Below, in pieces: positions 26,851-37,184 of a stretch of DNA of 64,000 nucleotides. The notes beneath the pieces were generated by a model. That model saw only the letters and a program-made list of their open reading frames with translations, ran no database searches and was not told where the DNA came from. Where the stretch lies: the NCBI RefSeq assembly GCF_001612635.1, contig NZ_BDAV01000005.1:62001-126000 (forward strand). The letters run 5' to 3'. The stretch comes from Nocardia africana NBRC 100379. GTDB taxonomy: Bacteria; Actinomycetota; Actinomycetes; Mycobacteriales; Mycobacteriaceae. A program made the translations under genes and the position numbers. The first letter of the stretch is position 1; each line of letters begins with the position of its first letter.

Positions 26851-29064
26851 GTGAGCTGGGCCGAGGCTGTACCGAATCTACTGATCTGCCTGCGGGAGGG
26901 CCTCGAGGCGGGCCTCGTGGTGACGATCCTGCTGGCCGCCGTGCGCAAGACGTCGACCCCGCAGCGCCCGGTCTCCTCGACGCCGGTCTGGCTCGGCCTG
27001 CTCGGCGCGGTATCGGTGGCGGCCAGCTTCGCGGCCGTGCTCACCTATTCGACGAGCGTGCTCTCCAACTCCGGCCAGCAAGTCGTCGGCGGCACCCTGA
27101 GTGTGATCGCGGTCGGTCTGGTGACTGCCATGGTCTTCTGGATGCGACGCACCGCCGCGTCGCTGTCCGGCCAGCTTCGGGGTGAGGTCGCCCGGGCCAC
27201 CGCGATCGGGGCGGGAGCGCTGGCCATCACGGCCTTCATGGCCGTCGGGCGCGAAGGCCTGGAATCGACGCTGTTCGTGTGGACCGCGGTCAAGGCCTCC
27301 GGCACCACCGTCGCGCCGCTGATCGGCGCCGCCCTCGGTTTCGCGGCCGCGGTGGTGCTGTGCTGGCTGCTCTACCGGCAGTCGGTCAAACTCAACCTCG
27401 GCGTGTTCTTCAACCGCACCGCGCTCGCCCTGATCGTGATCGCCGCCGGCGTGCTGTCCTACGGCCTGGGCGACCTGCAGGACGCCGGAATCCTGCCCGG
27501 CCGTCACTGGGTGGCGTTCGACCTGTCGGCGCAGATCGACCCGAACTCCTGGTGGGTCTCGATCATCACCGGTATCACCGAGCTCACGCCGCGCATGACG
27601 GTGCTACAGGTTGTCGCCTGGGTGGTCTACCTGGCCGTGGTGATCCCGCTGTTCATCCGCGCGGGACGCCAGGCGCCCGCGAAGGCCCCGGCGAAGCGTC
27701 CGGAGCAGTCGGCGCCCGCCACGACGGCGGGCACCGCAGCCGCGGCGGCCGAATCCGAGGCCACCGGCGCCGGCGCGAGCTCGCAGGATGCCGGTACGAC
27801 TCCGGCACCTGCAGCCGCGCCGGCCCCCCTGACGGCGTCGACTGCGGCGCACGACCGCTCCGAGCAGACGCCCGACTGGTGGGAGCGGATCGCCGGGCCG
27901 CGCCCGTTGCTGGTGGGTGCGGTGCTGGTGCTGGTCCCCGCGGTGGCCGCCGGGGTGGCGATCGCGCTGCTGCCGTCGAGCGACTCCGGTAAGGCGCAGG
28001 CGGTATCGGTCACCGACAGCTCGTGCGCCTCGGAATGGAAGTCCGGGCGGGCCGGGAGACAGACATTCGAGGTACAGAACAAGACGTCCAAGGCCGGGGA
28101 GATCAACCTGATCAACTCCGGCGGTGCGGTCGTCGGCGAGATCGAGACCATCGGCCCGGCCACCACCGCCAACCTCACCGCGACCTTGAGCAGCGGCAGC
28201 TACACCATGCAATGCCTGATGTCCGGCAAGCCGGTGACCTCGTCGGCGGCGGTGCAGGTCAGTGGTGAGGCGGGCGATACCCCGCCGGCCGTCAAACGCG
28301 TCACCGAGGACGATCTGCGCGGACCCAACGACGCCTATCAGACCTACGTCTCCGGCGTGCTGACCCGGCTCTCCGGCGCCGTCACCGCGATCGGCAACGA
28401 TCTGCGCGGCGGCAATATCGCTGCGGCACAAGCGGATTGGCTGAACGCCCAGCTGGAATGGGAAAGGGTCGGCGCCTCCTACAACAGCTTCGGCGACGCC
28501 GGCACCGCCGTCTCCGGTCTGCCCGACGGCCTGCCGGGTGGGGTGAACGATCCCGGATTCACCGGGCTGCACCGGCTGGAATACGGCCTGTGGCACGGAC
28601 AGCGGCCGGATCAGTTGCTGCCGGTGGCCGATCGGCTCGGTGGCGATATCGCCAACATCCGGAAGAACCTCGGTAGCGACGAGCTGGCCGGCGACCCGAA
28701 GAAGCTGCCGCTGCGCGCGCACGAAATCCTGGAAGACGCTCTGCGCGACCATGTGTCGAGCATCGACGACCAGGGCGCGGGCGCCGCCTACCCGATGACA
28801 CTCGCCGATATCGACGTGACGCGCACGGTGCTCGATCAGCTCGGCCCGCTGCTCGATCCGCGAGCGCCGCAACTGCGCGCCACCCTGCGGACCCGCCTCG
28901 ACGAATTGCAGGCCGCCCTGCTCGCCACCCAGGACCACGGACACTGGCAGTCGCCGGACCGCACCCCGCCGGCCGCCCGGCAAGCCGTCAACGCCCGCCT
29001 CGGCGCCGCCCTCGAGGAACTCGCCAAGGTGCCGCGATTGCTCGAAGTGCCGATCACCCACTGA
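26851..29064 (+). CDS. efeUO: EfeU-EfeO fusion: iron permease joined to cupredoxin/M75 periplasmic partner
   Basis: A 737-residue fusion. Residues 1-~270 are the FTR1-type permease EfeU, with both iron-coordinating REGLE motifs (15-19 and 134-138) and seven membrane segments. An Ala/Pro/Glu-rich linker (~275-345) and one more membrane helix (~350-375) lead to an extracytoplasmic EfeO part: a cupredoxin-like domain (~385-470) and an M75 imelysin-like domain with the HRLE motif (574-577). EfeU and EfeO are usually separate proteins. The GTG at 26851 was chosen because conserved EfeU sequence begins there and an iron box lies just upstream; the frame is open from 26791. efeB follows. Confidence 0.93.
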   Translation: MSWAEAVPNLLICLREGLEAGLVVTILLAAVRKTSTPQRPVSSTPVWLGLLGAVSVAASFAAVLTYSTSVLSNSGQQVVGGTLSVIAVGLVTAMVFWMRRTAASLSGQLRGEVARATAIGAGALAITAFMAVGREGLESTLFVWTAVKASGTTVAPLIGAALGFAAAVVLCWLLYRQSVKLNLGVFFNRTALALIVIAAGVLSYGLGDLQDAGILPGRHWVAFDLSAQIDPNSWWVSIITGITELTPRMTVLQVVAWVVYLAVVIPLFIRAGRQAPAKAPAKRPEQSAPATTAGTAAAAAESEATGAGASSQDAGTTPAPAAAPAPLTASTAAHDRSEQTPDWWERIAGPRPLLVGAVLVLVPAVAAGVAIALLPSSDSGKAQAVSVTDSSCASEWKSGRAGRQTFEVQNKTSKAGEINLINSGGAVVGEIETIGPATTANLTATLSSGSYTMQCLMSGKPVTSSAAVQVSGEAGDTPPAVKRVTEDDLRGPNDAYQTYVSGVLTRLSGAVTAIGNDLRGGNIAAAQADWLNAQLEWERVGASYNSFGDAGTAVSGLPDGLPGGVNDPGFTGLHRLEYGLWHGQRPDQLLPVADRLGGDIANIRKNLGSDELAGDPKKLPLRAHEILEDALRDHVSSIDDQGAGAAYPMTLADIDVTRTVLDQLGPLLDPRAPQLRATLRTRLDELQAALLATQDHGHWQSPDRTPPAARQAVNARLGAALEELAKVPRLLEVPITH

Positions 29065-29094
29065 CATGCCGAACCACCGACATGCCGAACCACC
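29063..29094 (+). repeat. 16-bp perfect tandem duplication between efeUO and efeB
   Basis: The unit GACATGCCGAACCACC occurs twice in direct succession (29063-29078, 29079-29094), followed by a partial third start. The first copy overlaps the efeUO stop codon. Probably a replication-slippage product; it lengthens the efeUO-efeB spacer to 52 bases. Confidence 0.9.
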
Positions 29095-29116
29095 GACCGA
29101 CCAGTAAGGCTTCACG

Positions 29117-30352
29117 ATGAACGTCAGCCGCCGCCGCTTCCTCTCCGGCGCCGCCGCCGGTGCCGCCGGAACCGCGCTGACCGCGGGCATTCTCGCCGAG
29201 GGCGCCCGCAAGGACGCCGACGCCGCCACCGTGGGCGTCCCGAAGGCCGAGGCGAGCTACCCCTTCCACGGCGAACATCAGTCGGGCATCCTCACCCCGG
29301 GCCCATCGGCGAAACAGAACGCCGCCTGCTTCGCCGCCTTCGACGTCACCACCACCAACCGCGCGGAACTGGTGGAGGCGATGAAGACCCTCACCGCACG
29401 TGCCCGCTTCCTCACCGCCGGCGGCGCCCCGACCGATCTCGGCCTCGGCCAGCCGCCGTCCGACAGTGCGGTGCTCGGGCCGGAGGTCATCGCCGACGGG
29501 CTCACCGTCACCACCGGTGTGGGCGCCAGCCTGTTCGACGGCCGCTTCGGGCTGGCCGCGGCCAAACCCGCCAAACTCACGCCGATGCGGACCTTCCCCA
29601 ACGACACTCCGGACCCGGCCTGGATGCACGGCGACCTGCTGATCCAGCTGTGCGCGCATCACCCCGACACGGTCCATCACGCGCTGCGCGACATCACCCG
29701 CCAGACCCGCGGGGCGCTCCAGCTGCGCTGGAAGATCGACGGCTACAACTCCCCGCCGCGTCCGTCCGGCACCGGCCGGAACCTGTTGGGCTTCAAGGAC
29801 GGAACGGCCAACCCGACCGGCGCCGACGCCGAATCGCTCATCTGGACCGACGGCGGCGGCGAACCGGAATGGACCCGCGGCGGCACCTACCAGGTGGTCC
29901 GGCTGATTCGCATGCTCGTCGAATTCTGGGACCGGGTCTCGATCAACGAGCAGGAGAACATGTTCGGGCGACGCCGCGACTCCGGCGCCCCGCTCGACGG
30001 CAATCAGGAATTCGACACCCCCGATTACGCCGCCGACCCCGAAGGCTCGGTCATCCCGCTGGATTCCCATATCCGGCTGGCCAATCCGCGTACCCCCGAA
30101 ACCGCCCGCCAGCAGCTGGTCCGCCGCTCCTACAACTACGACCTCGGCGTGGAGCGCAACGGCAACATGGCCTCGGGCCACATCTTCACCTGCTTCCAGC
30201 AGGACGTCGCCCGCCAGTTCGAGGCCATCCAGACCCGGCTGATCAACGAACCCCTGACCGACTACGTCCAGCCCTTCGGCGGCGGCTATTTCTTCGCCCT
30301 GCCCGGGGTCCGCGACGAGAAGGATTGGTACGCAAGGGCCTTGCTGAGCTGA
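29117..30352 (+). CDS. efeB: EfeB, Tat-exported DyP-type heme peroxidase
   Basis: A 411-residue peroxidase of the EfeUOB iron system. The N-terminus is a Tat signal peptide (SRRRFLSG followed by an Ala/Gly-rich hydrophobic stretch to ~35, ending DADAAT). The DyP fold carries the GxxDG motif in NLLGFKDGTANP (catalytic Asp) and a proximal-His region near the C-terminus (MASGHIFTCFQQD). EfeB oxidises ferrous iron or processes heme on the cell surface. It is 52 bases after efeUO, in the same operon by position. Confidence 0.95.
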   Translation: MNVSRRRFLSGAAAGAAGTALTAGILAEGARKDADAATVGVPKAEASYPFHGEHQSGILTPGPSAKQNAACFAAFDVTTTNRAELVEAMKTLTARARFLTAGGAPTDLGLGQPPSDSAVLGPEVIADGLTVTTGVGASLFDGRFGLAAAKPAKLTPMRTFPNDTPDPAWMHGDLLIQLCAHHPDTVHHALRDITRQTRGALQLRWKIDGYNSPPRPSGTGRNLLGFKDGTANPTGADAESLIWTDGGGEPEWTRGGTYQVVRLIRMLVEFWDRVSINEQENMFGRRRDSGAPLDGNQEFDTPDYAADPEGSVIPLDSHIRLANPRTPETARQQLVRRSYNYDLGVERNGNMASGHIFTCFQQDVARQFEAIQTRLINEPLTDYVQPFGGGYFFALPGVRDEKDWYARALLS

Positions 30353-30360
30353 GCGGCGAG

Positions 30361-30807
30361 CGCGGGCTGATCGGCGCCGCCGCGATGGTGTGGTGGGGCC
30401 GCCACGGCGATCGCACCGGCGAACGGCGCCGGCATGTCGCTCTGCCCGCGATCATCGGCGGTCTCGCCATTCCGGTCGCGCTGTACCTGGACAACCCGTT
30501 CGCGGCCATGTCCGCGGTCACCGTCTGCGCCGTCGGTGTGCTCGCCGCCCTGCCCACCTTCTGGGCCCTGCCGAGCGCGTTCCTGTCCGGCGCCGCGGCC
30601 GCGGGCGGTATCGCCTTGATCAATTCGCTCGGCAATGTCAGCGGGTTCGCGGCGCCCTATCTCACCGGCCGGCTGGCCGACCTGACCGGGACCCAGCACG
30701 CCGGCCTGTGGGTGGTGGGGGCGGCGATGGTGCTCGCGGGTCTCGGCGTATTCGCATTGCGATCCGTCGGCGACGACCGCGACACTATCGGCAGCGCAGC
30801 GAACTAA
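30361..30807 (+). pseudogene. C-terminal remnant of an MFS transporter
   Basis: Translation of this stretch gives the loop and last helices of a major-facilitator transporter: AMVWWGRHGDRTGERRRH is the typical cytoplasmic loop motif, followed by four or five hydrophobic segments and the NSLGNVSGFAAPYLTGRLAD signature of anion/metabolite:cation symporters. The N-terminal half is absent: sequence immediately upstream is the intact end of efeB. No convincing start codon exists. The reading frame ends in TAA, overlapping the rlmN stop by a few bases. It is best explained as a deletion remnant. Confidence 0.75.
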
Positions 30808-31913
30808 CCCTCGGCCGCCAACTGTCCACAGGCCGCGGCGATCTCCTGCCCCCGCGTATCGCGCACCGTGCACGGCACACCTTGTGCCTCCACCCGCCGA
30901 ACGAATTCGCGCTCAACAGGTTTCGGTGAGGCGTCCCACTTCGAGCCCGGGGTCGGATTCAACGGGATCAGGTTCACGTGCACGCGGGAGCCCAACGCCT
31001 TGTGCAGCTTCTGGCCCAGCATGTCGGCACGCCACGGCTGGTCGTTGATATCGCGGATGAGGGCGTATTCGACCGAGACCCGGCGACCGGTCTTGTCGGC
31101 GTAATACCGTGCGGCGTCGAGGACTTCGGCGACCGACCAACGATTGTTGACCGGCACCAACGTATCGCGCAATTCGTCGTCCGGCGTGTGCAGAGAGACG
31201 GCCAGCGTCACCGACAGCCCCTCATCGGCCAGTTTGCGGATCGCGGGCGCCAGGCCGACGGTCGACACGACCACATTGCGCTGCGAGATACCCAGGCCGT
31301 CCGGTGCGGGCGAGGTGATCCGCCGGACCGCCGCCACCACGCGCTTGTAGTTGGCGAGCGGCTCACCCATCCCCATGAACACGATGTTCGACAGCCGGCC
31401 GACACCACCGGCCACCTCGCCGTCACGCAGAGCCGCAGCGGCCGCGCGCACCTGGTCGACGATCTCCGCGGTCGAGAGGTTGCGGTTCAGTCCGCCCTGC
31501 CCGGTCGCGCAGAACGGACAGGCCATGCCGCAGCCGGCCTGACTGGAGATGCACAGCGTGTTGCGGTCGGGATAGCGCATCAGCACGCTCTCGAGCAGGG
31601 TGCCGTCACCGGCACGCCACAGCGTCTTGCGGGTGGTGCCCTCGTCACACACGACCTGCCGCACCTCGCTGAGCAGCGGCGGGAACAGCGCCTCGGCGAT
31701 CTTCTCCCGCATCGGCTCGGGCAGATCGGTCATCTGCCGCGGATCGGCCTGCAACCGCCCGTAGTACTGCCGGGCGATCTGATCGGCCCGGAACTTCGGC
31801 AGTCCGAGTTCCTCCACCGCCTGACGCCGCTGGGCCGAATCGAGGTCGGCGAGATGCCGCGGCGGCATTCCACGGCGCGGAGCATCGAAAACGAGCGGCA
31901 GGGAGGTAGTCAT
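30804..31913 (-). CDS. rlmN: Dual-specificity 23S rRNA/tRNA adenine-C2 methyltransferase (RlmN)
   Basis: A 369-residue radical SAM methylase acting on 23S rRNA A2503 and tRNA A37. The cluster motif [14 protein letters not shown] and the later [12 protein letters not shown] segment are clear; the C-terminal cysteine of the methyl-carrying pair lies in [21 protein letters not shown]. Length and motifs are standard. It is divergent from the LapA-type protein, with 135 bases between. Confidence 0.96.
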   Translation of the reverse strand: MTTSLPLVFDAPRRGMPPRHLADLDSAQRRQAVEELGLPKFRADQIARQYYGRLQADPRQMTDLPEPMREKIAEALFPPLLSEVRQVVCDEGTTRKTLWRAGDGTLLESVLMRYPDRNTLCISSQAGCGMACPFCATGQGGLNRNLSTAEIVDQVRAAAAALRDGEVAGGVGRLSNIVFMGMGEPLANYKRVVAAVRRITSPAPDGLGISQRNVVVSTVGLAPAIRKLADEGLSVTLAVSLHTPDDELRDTLVPVNNRWSVAEVLDAARYYADKTGRRVSVEYALIRDINDQPWRADMLGQKLHKALGSRVHVNLIPLNPTPGSKWDASPKPVEREFVRRVEAQGVPCTVRDTRGQEIAAACGQLAAEG

Positions 31914-32048
31914 AACCCTTCCAGTGTCGCATTGACCATGCGGGTCCGCCGCGAGCGGGCAGGGATAACCCGATCACAGTTACGGCGCGGGCGAACGGGT
32001 ATTCCGGAGATACACATATCCGCCATAGCGATCGGGAATGATCGAAAT

Positions 32049-32396
32049 ATGACCAGCGACGCAGTACCGAGCCACGGACCGGATCCGGTCCCGCACACCG
32101 ATCCCCCGCGCGTCGACACTCCGCCCTCGACCGCGCCCGTCCGCCGCAACCGGGCCCTCCAGACCCGCGCGGGCTACACCTGGGTGGCGCTGGTCGCGGC
32201 GGCGGTCATCGGGGTTCTGCTGTTGATCTTCATCCTGCAGAACCTCGACCAGGTCCGGATCCACCTGTTCTTCTGGCAGGTCAACCTGCCGCTCGGCGTC
32301 ACGCTGCTGCTGTCGGTGATCGCCGGAGCGCTGGTGATGGCGCTGGCCGGCGGGTGGCGGATCATGCAGTTGCGGCGCGCGGCGAAGCGGCGCTGA
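32049..32396 (+). CDS. LapA (DUF1049) domain membrane protein
   Basis: A 115-residue protein with a Pro-rich cytoplasmic N-terminus, two hydrophobic helices (around 48-70 and 82-104) and the intervening IFILQNLDQVRIHLFFWQVNLPLG, the hallmark of LapA/DUF1049 proteins, then a short basic tail. In E. coli LapA is linked to lipopolysaccharide assembly control; the role in actinobacteria is unknown. It converges with cdsA, the stops being three bases apart. Confidence 0.85.
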   Translation: MTSDAVPSHGPDPVPHTDPPRVDTPPSTAPVRRNRALQTRAGYTWVALVAAAVIGVLLLIFILQNLDQVRIHLFFWQVNLPLGVTLLLSVIAGALVMALAGGWRIMQLRRAAKRR

Positions 32397-32399
32397 GCC

Positions 32400-33335
32400 T
32401 CAGAGCAGGGCGGTCAGCACCAGCCAGGAGACGAACGCCGAGGGCAGCATCGAGTCGAGGCGGTCCATGATGCCGCCGTGTCCGGGCAGCAACGTGCCCA
32501 TGTCCTTGATGCCCAGCTCGCGCTTGATCTGGGATTCGATCAGATCCCCGCAGGTCGCCACGAGAACGATCGCGACGCCGAGCAGCACGCCGATCATCGA
32601 ATTGGCCTGCAGCAGCAGCGTCACCGTGAGCAGACCGCCGATGATGCAGAACACCAGCGATCCGCCGAAACCCTCCCAGGACTTCTTCGGGCTGATGGCC
32701 GGCACCATCGGATGGCGGCCGAACAGCACCCCGGCCACGTAACCGCCCACATCGGAGCAGACCACCAGAATCATGAAGGTCAGCACCCGGAGATTGCCGT
32801 CGTCCTGCTGCAGCATGAGCACCGCGAACGAGGCCAGCAGCGGGATCCAGGACACCACGAATACCGTGATCGCGGTGTCGCGCAGGAAGTTTCGCGGCGT
32901 CGCCGCCAGGCCGTGATCGAACAGTCGCCAGACCATGCACACCAGCGCCGTCGCAGCGAAGGCGCCCGCCACGCCCTCGGTGCCGTAGGGCCAGGCCAGC
33001 CAGATCATCGCCTGCCCGCCGACGATGAGCGGCACGCGCGGCACCAGGACATCGGCCTCGCGCAGCCGCTTGGCGACCTCCCAGGTGGCGATCGCCATCG
33101 CGACCGCGATGACTCCGATCAGAACCTTCGGAACGAACAGCAGGATCGCGATCAGCGATGCGCCGAGGCCGACACCGACCGCCAGCGCCGCCGGTAAATT
33201 GCGACCCGCACGCGAGGGCTTACCGCTCGGCTGCGCCGAGGGCGTGTCGGGAGCCGGTGTTGCACCGGCCGGGTCGCTCACCGGCATCGTCTCGCCGGCT
33301 GCGGCTTCTTCGGCCACGATTGTCCCGTCGCTCAC
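32400..33335 (-). CDS. cdsA: Phosphatidate cytidylyltransferase
   Basis: A 311-residue membrane enzyme making CDP-diacylglycerol from phosphatidate and CTP. The family signature at the C-terminus is intact (KRELGIKDMGTLLPGHGGIM followed by DRLDS). About 55 N-terminal residues are a polar, Pro/Ala-rich extension before the first of roughly eight membrane segments. It is last in the pyrH-frr-cdsA operon, 55 bases after frr. Confidence 0.95.
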   Translation of the reverse strand: MSDGTIVAEEAAAGETMPVSDPAGATPAPDTPSAQPSGKPSRAGRNLPAALAVGVGLGASLIAILLFVPKVLIGVIAVAMAIATWEVAKRLREADVLVPRVPLIVGGQAMIWLAWPYGTEGVAGAFAATALVCMVWRLFDHGLAATPRNFLRDTAITVFVVSWIPLLASFAVLMLQQDDGNLRVLTFMILVVCSDVGGYVAGVLFGRHPMVPAISPKKSWEGFGGSLVFCIIGGLLTVTLLLQANSMIGVLLGVAIVLVATCGDLIESQIKRELGIKDMGTLLPGHGGIMDRLDSMLPSAFVSWLVLTALL

Positions 33336-33390
33336 TTATTCGTCCACTCCGTCCCCGGGCCCGTGCCGCATCGTCGCGCCGGGCCGAGTC

Positions 33391-33948
33391 TCACACCTCG
33401 AGCAGTTCCGATTCCTTGTGCTTGACCAGCTCGTCGATCTGGGCAACGTACTTCTGGGTGGTCTTGTCCAATTCCTTCTCGGCGCGACCGACCTCGTCCT
33501 CGCCGGCCTCGCCGTCCTTCTGGATGCGGTTCAGCTCGTCCATCGACTTACGCCGTACGTTGCGAATGGCGATCTTGGCGTCCTCACCCTTGGATTTCGC
33601 CTGCTTGACCAGTTCCCGGCGGCGCTCCTCGGTGAGCTGCGGAATCACCACGCGGATGATCGTGCCGTCATTGGTCGGATTCACGCCCAGATCCGAATTG
33701 CGGATCGCGGTCTCGATCGTCTGCAACTGCCCCTGCTCGTAGGGCTTGATGACGACCATGCGCGGTTCCGGCACGGTGATGCTGGCCATCTGGGTGATCG
33801 GCGTCGGCGAGCCGTAGTACTCGACCACGACCCGGTTGAACATGCCCGGGTTGGCGCGGCCGGTCCGAATACCTCCGAGGTCGTCCTTCGCCACCGAGAC
33901 AGCCTTTTCCATCTTCTCCTCGGCGTCGAAGAGCGCTTCATCAATCAC
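33391..33948 (-). CDS. frr: Ribosome recycling factor
   Basis: A 185-residue protein that splits post-termination ribosomes together with EF-G. The three-helix-bundle sequence ([39 protein letters not shown]) is canonical. The frame opens at 33963, but the GTG at 33948 gives the usual [17 protein letters not shown] start and has GGAGG with eight-base spacing; that Shine-Dalgarno lies inside the longer frame. It is 63 bases after pyrH. Confidence 0.97.
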   Translation of the reverse strand: MIDEALFDAEEKMEKAVSVAKDDLGGIRTGRANPGMFNRVVVEYYGSPTPITQMASITVPEPRMVVIKPYEQGQLQTIETAIRNSDLGVNPTNDGTIIRVVIPQLTEERRRELVKQAKSKGEDAKIAIRNVRRKSMDELNRIQKDGEAGEDEVGRAEKELDKTTQKYVAQIDELVKHKESELLEV

Positions 33949-34011
33949 GACCGTTTCCTCCACAGCATCGTTTCGGGGCCCGGAATTCGCGAGGACCGAT
34001 CCCCGCAGGGT

Positions 34012-34746
34012 TCAGGACCGAACCAGTGTGCCGATTTTCTCACCGGCCACCGCGCGGGCGATATTGCCCTTGATCAACAAATTGAACACCAGCATCGGCA
34101 TCTGGTTGTCCATACACAAACTGAACGCGGTGGCATCGGCCACCTTGAGTCCGCGCTCGAGGACTTCCTTGTGGGTGATCTCGGAGAACATGATCGCCTC
34201 CGCCTCAACCTTGGGGTCGGCGGTGAAGACGCCGTCGACGGCCTTGGCCATCAGCACCACCTCGGCGCCGATCTCGAGGGCGCGCTGCGCCGCGGTGGTG
34301 TCGGTGGAGAAGTACGGCATGCCCATACCGGCCCCGAAGATCACCACGCGGCCCTTCTCCAGATGCCGCTTCGCCCGCAGCGGCAGATACGGCTCCGCGA
34401 CCTGTCCCATCGTGATGGCCGTCTGCACCCGGGTGTCGACTCCCTGCTTCTGCAGAAAGTCTTGCAGCGCAAGGCTGTTCATCACGGTGCCGAGCATACC
34501 CATGTAATCGGAGCGGGCCCGCTCCATGCCGCGCTCCTCGAGTTCGGCGCCGCGGAAGAAGTTGCCGCCACCGATGACCACCGCCACCTGCACGCCGGTC
34601 GAGACGACCTCGGCGATCTGCTCGGCTACGGTCTGGACTACATCCGGGTCGAGCCCGACCTCGCCGCCGCCGAACATCTCCCCACCCAATTTGAGGAGTA
34701 CTCGGCGATAGCCCTTGCGGTCGGGCGCCGTATCCGGGTCCGTCAT
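34012..34746 (-). CDS. pyrH: UMP kinase
   Basis: A 244-residue amino-acid-kinase-family UMP kinase. The conserved [43 protein letters not shown] and [12 protein letters not shown] segments are all present. The ATG at 34746 has AGGAGACCG just upstream; the frame is open to 34785. It is first in the pyrH-frr-cdsA operon, separated from tsf by a terminator and about 350 bases. Confidence 0.97.
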   Translation of the reverse strand: MTDPDTAPDRKGYRRVLLKLGGEMFGGGEVGLDPDVVQTVAEQIAEVVSTGVQVAVVIGGGNFFRGAELEERGMERARSDYMGMLGTVMNSLALQDFLQKQGVDTRVQTAITMGQVAEPYLPLRAKRHLEKGRVVIFGAGMGMPYFSTDTTAAQRALEIGAEVVLMAKAVDGVFTADPKVEAEAIMFSEITHKEVLERGLKVADATAFSLCMDNQMPMLVFNLLIKGNIARAVAGEKIGTLVRS

Positions 34747-35051
34747 CGGTCTCCTAGTCCTCGGCAGTCGAGCGAGCGCACGCACGGGAAATCACCCTCC
34801 CGGGCGCGATTGTTCGCGCGGGACGGTAACACGCTGTGTCCATCCTGCACCACGCGAGGTCGCGCCGGTGAGCCGACCCTCGGATACGCGGCAATTCCCG
34901 ATGCTGGTGCGAAACGTTGTTGCTTCAAATAAGGTGCGGGGGCACGCCGATCATCAGCCTGCTGCCGGCGATCCCGTATCCGGCGAACCGGGCCGTCACG
35001 GGCAGCAGCGGATACGTCGACCCCGGCGGCTGCGGCGGCTGATCGATGCCG
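34747..35051. other. pyrH upstream region
   Basis: This ~300-base stretch lies between the pyrH start and the tsf terminator, so it should carry the pyrH-frr-cdsA promoter on the minus strand. I see no coding sequence with family resemblance and cannot place the promoter reliably. A short plus-strand frame near 34950-35043 is probably chance. Confidence 0.4.
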
Positions 35052-35094
35052 AAAGGCCCCCGGCGCAACGGAATTCGTCGCACCGGGGGCCTTT
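35052..35094 (-). terminator. Rho-independent terminator of rpsB-tsf
   Basis: AAAGGCCCCCGG (35052-35063) and CCGGGGGCCTTT (35083-35094) form a perfect 12-bp stem around a 19-base loop, eight bases past the tsf stop. It has T-rich ends on both strands and could also act bidirectionally. Confidence 0.85.
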
Positions 35095-35102
35095 GCGGCG
35101 TA

Positions 35103-35927
35103 TCAGGCCTGACCGACCTCGAAACGGGCGAAGCGGGTCACGGTGACACCGGCCTCGTCCAGCAGCTGCTTGACCGTCTTCTTGCTGTCGGTCACCGAGG
35201 ACTGCTCCAGCAGGACGACGTCCTTGTAGAAGCCGTTCACCCGGCCCTCGACGATCTTCGGCAGCGCGGCCTCCGGCTTGCCCTCTTCCTTGGCGGTCGC
35301 CTCGGCGATCTCGCGCTCCTTGGCGACGACCTCGGCCGGGACGTCCTCGCGGGTCAGGTACTTGGCCTTCAGCGCGGCGATCTGCATCGCGGCGGCGCGA
35401 GCGACCTCGGCGGCGGCCTCGCCCTCACCCTGGTACTCGACCAGCACACCGACGGCCGGCGGCAGGTCCGAGGACCGCTTGTGCAGGTAGGTCGCGACCG
35501 GTCCGTCGAAGGACACGACGCGGCGCAGCTCCAGCTTCTCGCCGATCTTGGCGGCCAGCTCCTGCACCACCTGGTCGGCGGTCTTGCCGTTGACGTCGAC
35601 GGCCTTGAGCGCCTCCAGATCGGCCGGGCGCACCTTGGCGGCGGCGTCGACGATGTCGCCGGCGGTGTTCTGGAACTCGTCGTTCTTGGCGACGAAGTCC
35701 GTCTCGGAGTTGAGCTCGATCATCACGCCGTTCTGCGCGGCGACCAGGCCCTCGGCGGTGGCGCGCTCGGCGCGCTTGCCGACATCCTTGGCGCCCTTGA
35801 TCCGCAGTACCTCGACGGCCTTGTCGAAGTCGCCGTCGGTCTCCTCCAGGGCCTTCTTGCAGTCCATCATTCCGGAGCCGGTGAGCTCGCGGAGCCGCTT
35901 CACATCCTGGGCGGTGTAGTTCGCCAT
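35103..35927 (-). CDS. tsf: Translation elongation factor Ts
   Basis: A 274-residue guanine-nucleotide exchange factor for EF-Tu. The N-terminal UBA-like module ([39 protein letters not shown]) and the dimerisation core ([16 protein letters not shown]) are standard. The gene follows rpsB on the same strand with 123 bases between, and a strong terminator follows it. Confidence 0.97.
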   Translation of the reverse strand: MANYTAQDVKRLRELTGSGMMDCKKALEETDGDFDKAVEVLRIKGAKDVGKRAERATAEGLVAAQNGVMIELNSETDFVAKNDEFQNTAGDIVDAAAKVRPADLEALKAVDVNGKTADQVVQELAAKIGEKLELRRVVSFDGPVATYLHKRSSDLPPAVGVLVEYQGEGEAAAEVARAAAMQIAALKAKYLTREDVPAEVVAKEREIAEATAKEEGKPEAALPKIVEGRVNGFYKDVVLLEQSSVTDSKKTVKQLLDEAGVTVTRFARFEVGQA

Positions 35928-36050
35928 CGTGGCGAGCCTCCTCGAAGATTTACGAAAGTTGTCAGGTCTCTTAGCACCACCATGCCGACCGCTTCCGAAC
36001 AGGAAGGGCCGGCAGGGTGAACAGACAATCGCGGTGGGAACCGCGCCGGA

Positions 36051-36917
36051 TCAGAAGTCGGCCGGGGTCTTGGTGGCCGGCTCTTCCTTCAGCTCCGCCT
36101 CGGCGGCGGTCTCCGTAGCAGCCTCGCCGCCCTCGGCGGCCGGGGTCGCCTGCGCCAGGAGTTCCTGCTCCCACTCGGCGAGCGGCTCGCCGGCGCCGGC
36201 TTCGGGCTTCACATCGCCCGAGGCGCGGGAGGCACGAGCCTGCACGCCCTCGGCGACCGCGGAAGCGACAACCTTGGTGAGCAGCGCGGCCGAGCGGATC
36301 GCGTCGTCGTTACCCGGGATCGGGTAGTCGACCAGGTCGGGGTCGCAGTTGGTGTCCAGGATAGCGATGACCGGGATGTTCAGCTTGCGAGCCTCACCGA
36401 CGGCGATGTGCTCCTTGTTGGTGTCGACGACCCAGATGGCCGAGGGCACCTTGGCCATATCGCGGATACCGCCGAGGGTGCGCTCCAGCTTGTTCTTCTC
36501 GCGGGTCAGCATCAAGATTTCCTTCTTGGTGCGGCCCTCGAAACCACCGGTCTGCTCCATCGCCTCGAGTTCCTTCAGGCGCTGCAGCCGCTTGTGCACG
36601 GTGGAGAAGTTGGTGAGCATGCCACCCAGCCAGCGCTGGTTGACGTAGGGCATCCCGACGCGAGTCGCCTCGGCCGCGATCGACTCCTGGGCCTGCTTCT
36701 TGGTGCCGACGAAGAGAACGGTGCCACCGTGGGCGACGGTCTCCTTGACGAACTCGTAGGCCTTGTCGATGTAGGTCAGCGTCTGCTGCAGGTCGATGAT
36801 GTAGATGCCGTTGCGGTCGGTGAAGATGAACCGCTTCATCTTCGGGTTCCACCGCCGGGTCTGGTGACCGAAGTGTGCGCCGCTGTCGAGCAGCTGCTTC
36901 ATGGTTACGACAGCCAT
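36051..36917 (-). CDS. rpsB: 30S ribosomal protein S2
   Basis: A 288-residue S2. The N-terminus [20 protein letters not shown] and the core ([56 protein letters not shown]) are canonical. The C-terminal ~50 residues form the acidic Glu/Ala-rich extension seen in actinobacterial S2. The ATG at 36917 fits the family; the frame is open to 37034. Confidence 0.97.
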   Translation of the reverse strand: MAVVTMKQLLDSGAHFGHQTRRWNPKMKRFIFTDRNGIYIIDLQQTLTYIDKAYEFVKETVAHGGTVLFVGTKKQAQESIAAEATRVGMPYVNQRWLGGMLTNFSTVHKRLQRLKELEAMEQTGGFEGRTKKEILMLTREKNKLERTLGGIRDMAKVPSAIWVVDTNKEHIAVGEARKLNIPVIAILDTNCDPDLVDYPIPGNDDAIRSAALLTKVVASAVAEGVQARASRASGDVKPEAGAGEPLAEWEQELLAQATPAAEGGEAATETAAEAELKEEPATKTPADF

Positions 36918-37184
36918 AGCCGCGTACCCGCCTTTCCTATGCCGGTTGACGCAGAAACCGAAGGCCGGTCTCTGCCCTGGCGTCCGTGGCCGCCGGACCT
37001 TCCGGAAAAATTCGGGAGGACCAGCCGACGGCACCGTGATCGGACGCGCGAAGTCGATCCGCGTACAGCGAACCGCGTGGCCAGTCTACGACCAGCGCAG
37101 GTGAGAACATAAACGAGGTGGTCAGCGCCCGGTTTCCCGGCGGGCTCAGCGGACGCCGGGCAACCCGCCGATCCCCAGATCAGC

